Assembly: GCA_025656895.1 (NCBI GenBank)
Contig: JAHXHF010000374.1
Span: 1 to 18,002 of the forward strand
Length of the DNA stretch: 18,002 bases
Source: a gamma proteobacterium symbiont of Bathyaustriella thionipta
GTDB taxonomy: Bacteria; Pseudomonadota; Gammaproteobacteria; Chromatiales; Chromatiaceae
Direction of reading: 5' to 3'
Under the pieces are notes generated by a model. The model was not told where the DNA came from, ran no database searches, and worked only from the letters and a program-made list of their open reading frames with translations. The translations under genes and the position numbers were made by a program. Shown piece after piece: positions 14,398 to 18,002 of this stretch. The first letter of the stretch is position 1; each line of letters starts with the position of its first letter.

Positions 14398-15426
14398 ATG
14401 CTTAAGCCATCTCCGCGCATTCTGCTTGCAATGCTTTTTTTGTTCACGCTCAGCAGCACTGTTGAAGCCACGCTGTATCGCTGGAAAGATGAAAACGGCA
14501 AGCTGCATATGGAAAGCACCATCCCTCCCGAGGCCAGCATACGGGGTTACGACGTCCTGAATGACAAAGGCCGGGTCATTCAGCGGGTACGACCGGCTGA
14601 AGAACTGAAACAGCAACAGGCCAAACAGGATGCAGCCCGCAAAAGACGTGAAGCCGCCGAGCAGCAACGTAAAGAACGTGAAAAAAGACAGGCACTGCTG
14701 GATAAATACCCCAACATTGATGCCATTAAACTGACCCGTAACGGCAAGATTACCTACATCAATGATTTAAGAAACGCCAAAAAGGATTACATTCTTAAAA
14801 AACAGGCACAGCTTGAAAAATTACAGATGAAAGCGGAAGAATCCGAGCGTAACAAAAAACCGATAGCGCTCAGTCTGCTGCACGATATTGACCGGCTGAG
14901 GAAAAAAATCTCGCGCTCTGTCATCGACATGATAAAAATGGAAAATGAAAAGCAGGCTACCTGGACAAGTTATACCGATGAGTTGTATCAATACGCCAAA
15001 ACCAAAGGTGTAAAAGTAGAACCCGAAGATGAGAATGCCATAAAAACCAAGCTATCTGTCTCCACCGATGCCATATACGAATGTAAGGATAAAGACGATT
15101 GCGCTGCCGCCTGGAAACTGGCTAAAACTTTCCTGCGCCAACATGCTACCCGCCGCATTCAAATACAGGGTAAAGATTTCATCATAACCGCAGCTGCCGT
15201 GGCTCCAACGGATATCAGTATTGCCATTATGCGGGTTGCTTCTGATCACGAAGCCTCTGCCGGTGACGGCAAATCACGCGTGTACATGGGACTGCTGTGT
15301 GCCAATTCCCCTGCCGGTCGGGAATTATGCAAAAGTGAGAAGGTAAAACAGATACGTCATTCTTTTCTGCCAACTATTAGCCGTGAAACCGCCGAACCCG
15401 CGCCACCCGCAGTTGAACAACCATGA
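14398..15426 (+). CDS. Exported DUF4124 coiled-coil protein
   Basis: The 342-residue protein has a signal peptide (1-24, ILLAMLFLFTLSSTVEA). It then has a short DUF4124 domain (LYRWKDENGKLHMESTIPPE, 26-45), a beta-hairpin module common in gammaproteobacterial envelope proteins. A strongly charged coiled coil (about 66-190) is rich in Lys, Glu, Gln and Arg. The C-terminal globular part has four cysteines (C229, C235, C301, C311) that could form two disulfides, plus IQIQGKDFIITAAAVAP. The ribosome site AAGGAA is seven bases before the ATG. The stop overlaps the start of the next gene (ATGA). It is probably periplasmic and structural or scaffolding; the exact function is unknown. Confidence 0.82.
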   Translation: MLKPSPRILLAMLFLFTLSSTVEATLYRWKDENGKLHMESTIPPEASIRGYDVLNDKGRVIQRVRPAEELKQQQAKQDAARKRREAAEQQRKEREKRQALLDKYPNIDAIKLTRNGKITYINDLRNAKKDYILKKQAQLEKLQMKAEESERNKKPIALSLLHDIDRLRKKISRSVIDMIKMENEKQATWTSYTDELYQYAKTKGVKVEPEDENAIKTKLSVSTDAIYECKDKDDCAAAWKLAKTFLRQHATRRIQIQGKDFIITAAAVAPTDISIAIMRVASDHEASAGDGKSRVYMGLLCANSPAGRELCKSEKVKQIRHSFLPTISRETAEPAPPAVEQP

Positions 15427-15704
15427 ATTCATCTGATATTTATTGTGAATCAAGACCCTCACCCGCCAAACTGGATGTGTTAGGTGTTTATGACTGGCCG
15501 GTATGGAAAAAAGAAGTGTCTGAATTCCCCTGGGTGTATGACAAGGATGAACGTTGTTACATCATCAAAGGCAAAGTTGTGGTTACTCCCGATGGCGGTG
15601 AACCGGTCACCTTCAAACGCGGTGATCTGATCACCTTCCCGGCCGGTCTTTCCTGCACCTGGAATATCCTGCAACCCATAGAAAAATATTATTGCTTCGA
15701 CTGA
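15423..15704 (+). CDS. Small cupin (DUF861/cupin_3 type)
   Basis: The 93-residue single-domain cupin shows FPWVYDKDERCYIIKGKVVV followed by PVTFKRGDLITFPAGLSCTWNI, the usual pattern of the cupin_3 group related to the ureidoglycine aminohydrolase cupin domain. Only part of the metal ligand set is visible: no histidines occur in either cupin motif, so it may not bind metal. The ATG overlaps the stop codon of the DUF4124 gene (ATGA), so the two are likely translationally coupled. The protein has no signal peptide, unlike its partner. The family has no single known function. Confidence 0.85.
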   Translation: MNSSDIYCESRPSPAKLDVLGVYDWPVWKKEVSEFPWVYDKDERCYIIKGKVVVTPDGGEPVTFKRGDLITFPAGLSCTWNILQPIEKYYCFD

Positions 15705-15992
15705 CACGGCCCCTGTCACGACCGCCACCTTGAGTAAAAAAGACCGCAACACGCATACGCCTATGATGCACAGGTGTTACGTCATTGTTTCTTAACGATT
15801 ATTACGAATTGTTCTTATAAAAGCTACACTACAAGTTACTGTTTTTTAAGCCCTTACGAGGCCCAACCTCTTCCCTTCTCCGGTCGACGACTCAGCAGGC
15901 GAATATCTCCTCGACACAATAGGCGAATCATGATACAACGTGATAAGCGAATAATATCACAGCATAATTAGCGAATACCATTACCAAAGACC
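15705..15992. other. Intergenic region between the cupin and fic genes
   Basis: This 288-bp stretch has no credible gene. A possible plus-strand promoter is TTAACG (15792-15797) and TATAAA (15816-15821), 18 bp apart, which would give a leader of about 165 nt. The last 94 bases hold the iteron array described separately. No terminator was found after the cupin. An open frame 15774-15971 exists but has no recognisable protein character. Confidence 0.5.
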
Positions 15993-15994
15993 AT
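15899..15994 (+). repeat. Four phased 24-bp GCGAAT iterons before fic
   Basis: GCGAAT occurs at 15899, 15923, 15947 and 15971, exactly 24 bp apart each time. Within the 24-bp units, position 14 is always C, and the first three units also share an A-C/G-rich middle and an AT-rich end (AATAG, GATAA, AATTA). The fourth unit runs into the fic start codon (15993). GTGATA (15940-15945) and TATCAC (15955-15960) form an inverted repeat around the third core. A spacing of exactly 24 bp is about 2.3 helical turns. It looks like a multimeric operator for a regulator, plausibly the fic product itself. Confidence 0.7.
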
Positions 15995-17546
15995 GGCAAA
16001 ACCCTCTGAAAAACTGGCCGAATCTCTGGAGGCGCTCCACGAGCTCCAAGCACGCGGCACAGTCGCCATACGCTCTGCCGACCTGTCGCGGACCCATCGG
16101 GAGCGTCTCATTAGGAATGGCTTTCTGCAAGAGGTAATCAAAGGCTGGTATGTCCCCACTCGCCCGGACGAAACAGCTGGAGAAAGCACCGCCTGGTATG
16201 CCGCTTTCTGGCCATTCTGCGCTGCCTATCTCCAGCACCTCAAGGGTAATGACTGGTGCCTGTCGCCGGAACAATCCCTGTCAATCCATGCCGAGAACTG
16301 GACCGTCCCGCGCCAGTTACTGGCCCGAGCCATCAAGGCGCGCAATAACATCACGGCCTTGCCACATAACACATCGCTGTTGGATATCCGGGCCGCATTG
16401 CCAGACAGCAAGGATATCGTGAAAAAAAACGGCCTGCGTTTGTTTTCGCTCCCAGCTGCGCTGATAGCATGCGCGCCGGGCTATTTTCAGCAAAACCCCA
16501 CCGATATGCGCGCCTCCCTGTCGATGGTGCGCGATGCCTCCGAAGTGCTGGACCGGTTGCTGGAAGGCGGGCACAGCACCATCGCCGGGCGGCTTGCAGG
16601 CGCGTTCCGCAATATTGGCCGTGAGCGGATCGCTGACGACATCATCAACACCATGCGCACAGCCGGATACGACGTGCGCGAGAATGATCCCTTCGAGACA
16701 CAAATTCCGGTGATCCTGCCGGCGAGGGAACGGTCCCCCTACGTCAATCGCATTCGCCTGATGTGGCAGGAAATGCGGGAACTGGTCATTAAGCGCTTTC
16801 CCAAAGCACCCGGCCAGCCCAAGGACATCAAGGCCTATCTCAAACACGTCGGAGATGTTTACGTGTCAGACGCCTATCATTCCTTGTCCATTGAAGGCTA
16901 TCGTGTCAGCCCTGAACTGATCGAGCGCGTACGCAGTGGCAACTGGAATCCGGACGAAGACGAGAATGACAGGGAACATCGTAATGCGCTTGCCGCCCGC
17001 GGCTATTGGCAAGCCTATCAAGTCGTGCGGGAAAGCGTTGGTAAAGTCTTGCAAGGTAACATTCCGGGCACCGTCGTTGATGACGATCACCGCATCTGGT
17101 ATCGGGAAATGTTCGCTCCGGGCGTAACGGCAGGATTGCTGCGTGCCGCTGATCTCGCCGGTTACCGCAACGGGCCCGTTTCTATTCGCCGGTCAATGCA
17201 TGTGCCGCCCGGTTGTGAGGCTGTGCGAGATGCCATGCCTGCTTTTTTCGACCTGCTGCGTGACGAAACAGATCCGTCCGTTCGTGTCGTGCTCGGGCAT
17301 TTTATCTTCGTGTACATCCATCCCTACATGGACGGCAACGGCCGCATGGGGCGGTTTCTAATGAACGTGATGTTGGCCAGCGGAGGCTATCCCTGGACCG
17401 TTGTTCCCTTGCAACGGCGGGATGCCTACATGGATGCATTGGAACAAGCCAGCGTAAATCACAACATCGTTCCCTTCACAGATTTTCTGGCTCGTCTTGT
17501 CAAAGATGGATTGAAGGGAAAGGCCGCTCCCAAATTTCCGATTTGA
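15993..17546 (+). CDS. Fic family protein with AbiEi-like N-terminal regulator region
   Basis: The 517-residue protein has the full Fic motif HPYMDGNGRMGR (443-454), with catalytic His443, Mg-binding Asp447 and nucleotide-binding Arg451/Arg454. Fic enzymes usually transfer AMP to target proteins. SLSIEG (297-302) fits the inhibitory motif (S/T)xxxE(G/N) and lies before the Fic motif, so this is an auto-inhibited class II Fic. Residues about 8-58 (VAIRSADLSRTHRERLIRNG, then VIKGWYVPTRP) resemble the winged helix of AbiEi antitoxins. Residues 90-235 (LPHNTSLLDI, AALIACAP, AGRLAGAFRNIGR) look like the antitoxin body. The start at 15993 has little Shine-Dalgarno sequence. Codon and base use are more GC-rich than the genes to the left, fitting horizontal acquisition. 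The target protein is unknown. Confidence 0.9.
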   Translation: MAKPSEKLAESLEALHELQARGTVAIRSADLSRTHRERLIRNGFLQEVIKGWYVPTRPDETAGESTAWYAAFWPFCAAYLQHLKGNDWCLSPEQSLSIHAENWTVPRQLLARAIKARNNITALPHNTSLLDIRAALPDSKDIVKKNGLRLFSLPAALIACAPGYFQQNPTDMRASLSMVRDASEVLDRLLEGGHSTIAGRLAGAFRNIGRERIADDIINTMRTAGYDVRENDPFETQIPVILPARERSPYVNRIRLMWQEMRELVIKRFPKAPGQPKDIKAYLKHVGDVYVSDAYHSLSIEGYRVSPELIERVRSGNWNPDEDENDREHRNALAARGYWQAYQVVRESVGKVLQGNIPGTVVDDDHRIWYREMFAPGVTAGLLRAADLAGYRNGPVSIRRSMHVPPGCEAVRDAMPAFFDLLRDETDPSVRVVLGHFIFVYIHPYMDGNGRMGRFLMNVMLASGGYPWTVVPLQRRDAYMDALEQASVNHNIVPFTDFLARLVKDGLKGKAAPKFPI

Positions 17547-17884
17547 TTCAGTTTGCCGTTTCTTGGAGACGTTTCTTGTTCCGCCGACGCAAGCGATGAC
17601 GCGTGGGAAGACTTTCACCTATAAGTGGGAACCAGGCAGCCCCTGGTTTGACTGCATTGATCTCAGATTAACTGTGGCAAATGCTGAACATCCCTGGCAG
17701 ATGATTCAATCGGGAAATATGACTCACTCTGTATTCAAAATGTATTAGTTTCGACCAAATCCTCCACGGTAAACCGTTTTCCCCCTCCAGGCGATCCTGT
17801 TCCTGCTTTTGCTCACGCTCCCGCTGTTTCTGCTCTTTTGCCCCAGTAGCCGTACAGCGGCCCTGGCGGCGAAGCTGCTTCAAC
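17547..17884. other. Degenerate region between fic and the IS66 end
   Basis: This 338-bp stretch shows no gene I can support. A short plus frame (17563-17748) has no recognisable character. On the minus strand, 17760-17884 encodes a charged stretch (KQLRRQGRCTATGAKEQKQ, then Glu/Gln/Arg-rich) that is open up to the IS end. It could be the tail of a gene cut by the insertion, continuing beyond the element. No convincing terminator for fic is seen. Confidence 0.4.
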
Positions 17885-18002
17885 GTAAGCGCCAAAGAAT
17901 CAGCCCCATTTACCCCATTTCAGAATAATACTTCCTTCATGTTCCAGGGAAGCAATGCCTCGACCTCTTCTAGCGTATCCGCTTCAGCAATGTGCGCCAA
18001 TA
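17885..18002 (-). mobile_element. Terminal part of an IS66-family insertion sequence
   Basis: GTAAGCGCC at 17885-17893 is a plausible IS66 terminal inverted repeat; members of this family begin with GTAA. It is followed by 26 bp of noncoding DNA and then the 3' end of a transposase on the minus strand. The other end lies outside the window. If the boundary is right, GCTTCAAC (17877-17884) should be the 8-bp target duplication. Confidence 0.55.
17920..18002 (-). CDS. IS66-family transposase, C-terminal fragment (runs off the window)
   Basis: Only the last 26 residues are visible: LAHIAEADTLEEVEALLPWN, then MKEVLF and a TGA stop at 17920-17922. The C-terminal pattern ...L..IA......V..LLPWN is the hallmark end of IS66 TnpC transposases (DDE type). 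The rest lies beyond the right edge, so intactness cannot be judged. Because the piece is so short, the family call depends on this one motif and on the nearby GTAAGCG terminus. Confidence 0.65.
   Translation of the reverse strand, partial: LAHIAEADTLEEVEALLPWNMKEVLF

Noticed and set aside
15774..15971. Open frame covering the iterons, with an 8-residue repeat pattern
   Set aside because: The 24-bp period automatically gives repeated residues. There is no ribosome site and it stops before fic, so a DNA-level repeat is the simpler reading.
15899..15976. CRISPR array
   Set aside because: Only six bases are invariant per 24-bp unit and there are no spacers of CRISPR size; operator-like iterons instead.
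16317..16847. Minus-strand open frame (176 codons) inside fic
   Set aside because: Antisense to the AbiEi-like region of fic, with no start signal; a shadow.
17563..17748. Plus-strand small gene after fic
   Set aside because: No recognisable features, no ribosome site, and lies in degenerate DNA beside an IS end.

Overview
The window is chromosomal DNA of a gammaproteobacterium. The evidence is gene content and order: dusB-fis, a purH...purD operon, the block pncC-thpR-recA...recX-alaS-lysC-csrA-tRNA-Ser, and a lipid A acyltransferase (lpxA). This order is familiar from Pseudomonas-, Xanthomonas- and methanotroph-like lineages rather than enterics. I cannot name a genus from the sequence alone.

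Left arm (1-4697, + strand): a 5'-truncated dusB, then fis, purH, an lpxA homologue and purD. They are tightly spaced or overlapping and probably form one transcription unit for purine synthesis, with an outer-membrane gene embedded in it. A small membrane-anchored protein of unknown function (4708-5115, -) converges on purD.

Central arm (5288-14238, - strand; read from right to left): pncC (NMN deamidase), thpR (2H phosphoesterase, TTG start overlapping pncC), recA, a secreted protein with an EndoU-type RNase signature, an exported tandem-rhodanese protein, recX, alaS, lysC (with a well-formed internal start for a regulatory beta subunit), csrA, and tRNA-Ser(GCU) ending in an intrinsic terminator. 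Recognisable promoters lie in front of recA, alaS, csrA and the small membrane gene. The unusual point is that two envelope-directed genes separate recA from its usual partner recX.

Right arm (14398-18002): a divergent two-gene unit of an exported DUF4124 coiled-coil protein and a small cupin, overlapping by ATGA. After about 290 bp comes an accessory segment with different base and codon composition. It carries a large Fic-domain protein whose N-terminal half resembles an AbiEi-type antitoxin/winged-helix regulator. Directly upstream of its start codon are four GCGAAT repeats at an exact 24-bp period. The segment ends in degenerate DNA and the terminus of an IS66-family insertion sequence whose transposase runs off the right edge.

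The best candidate for an unusual system is this fic locus: an AMPylator-type enzyme with its own predicted DNA-binding domain and an adjacent phased iteron array, which suggests a self-contained, self-regulated module. Second is the EndoU/rhodanese pair inserted in the recA-recX neighbourhood.
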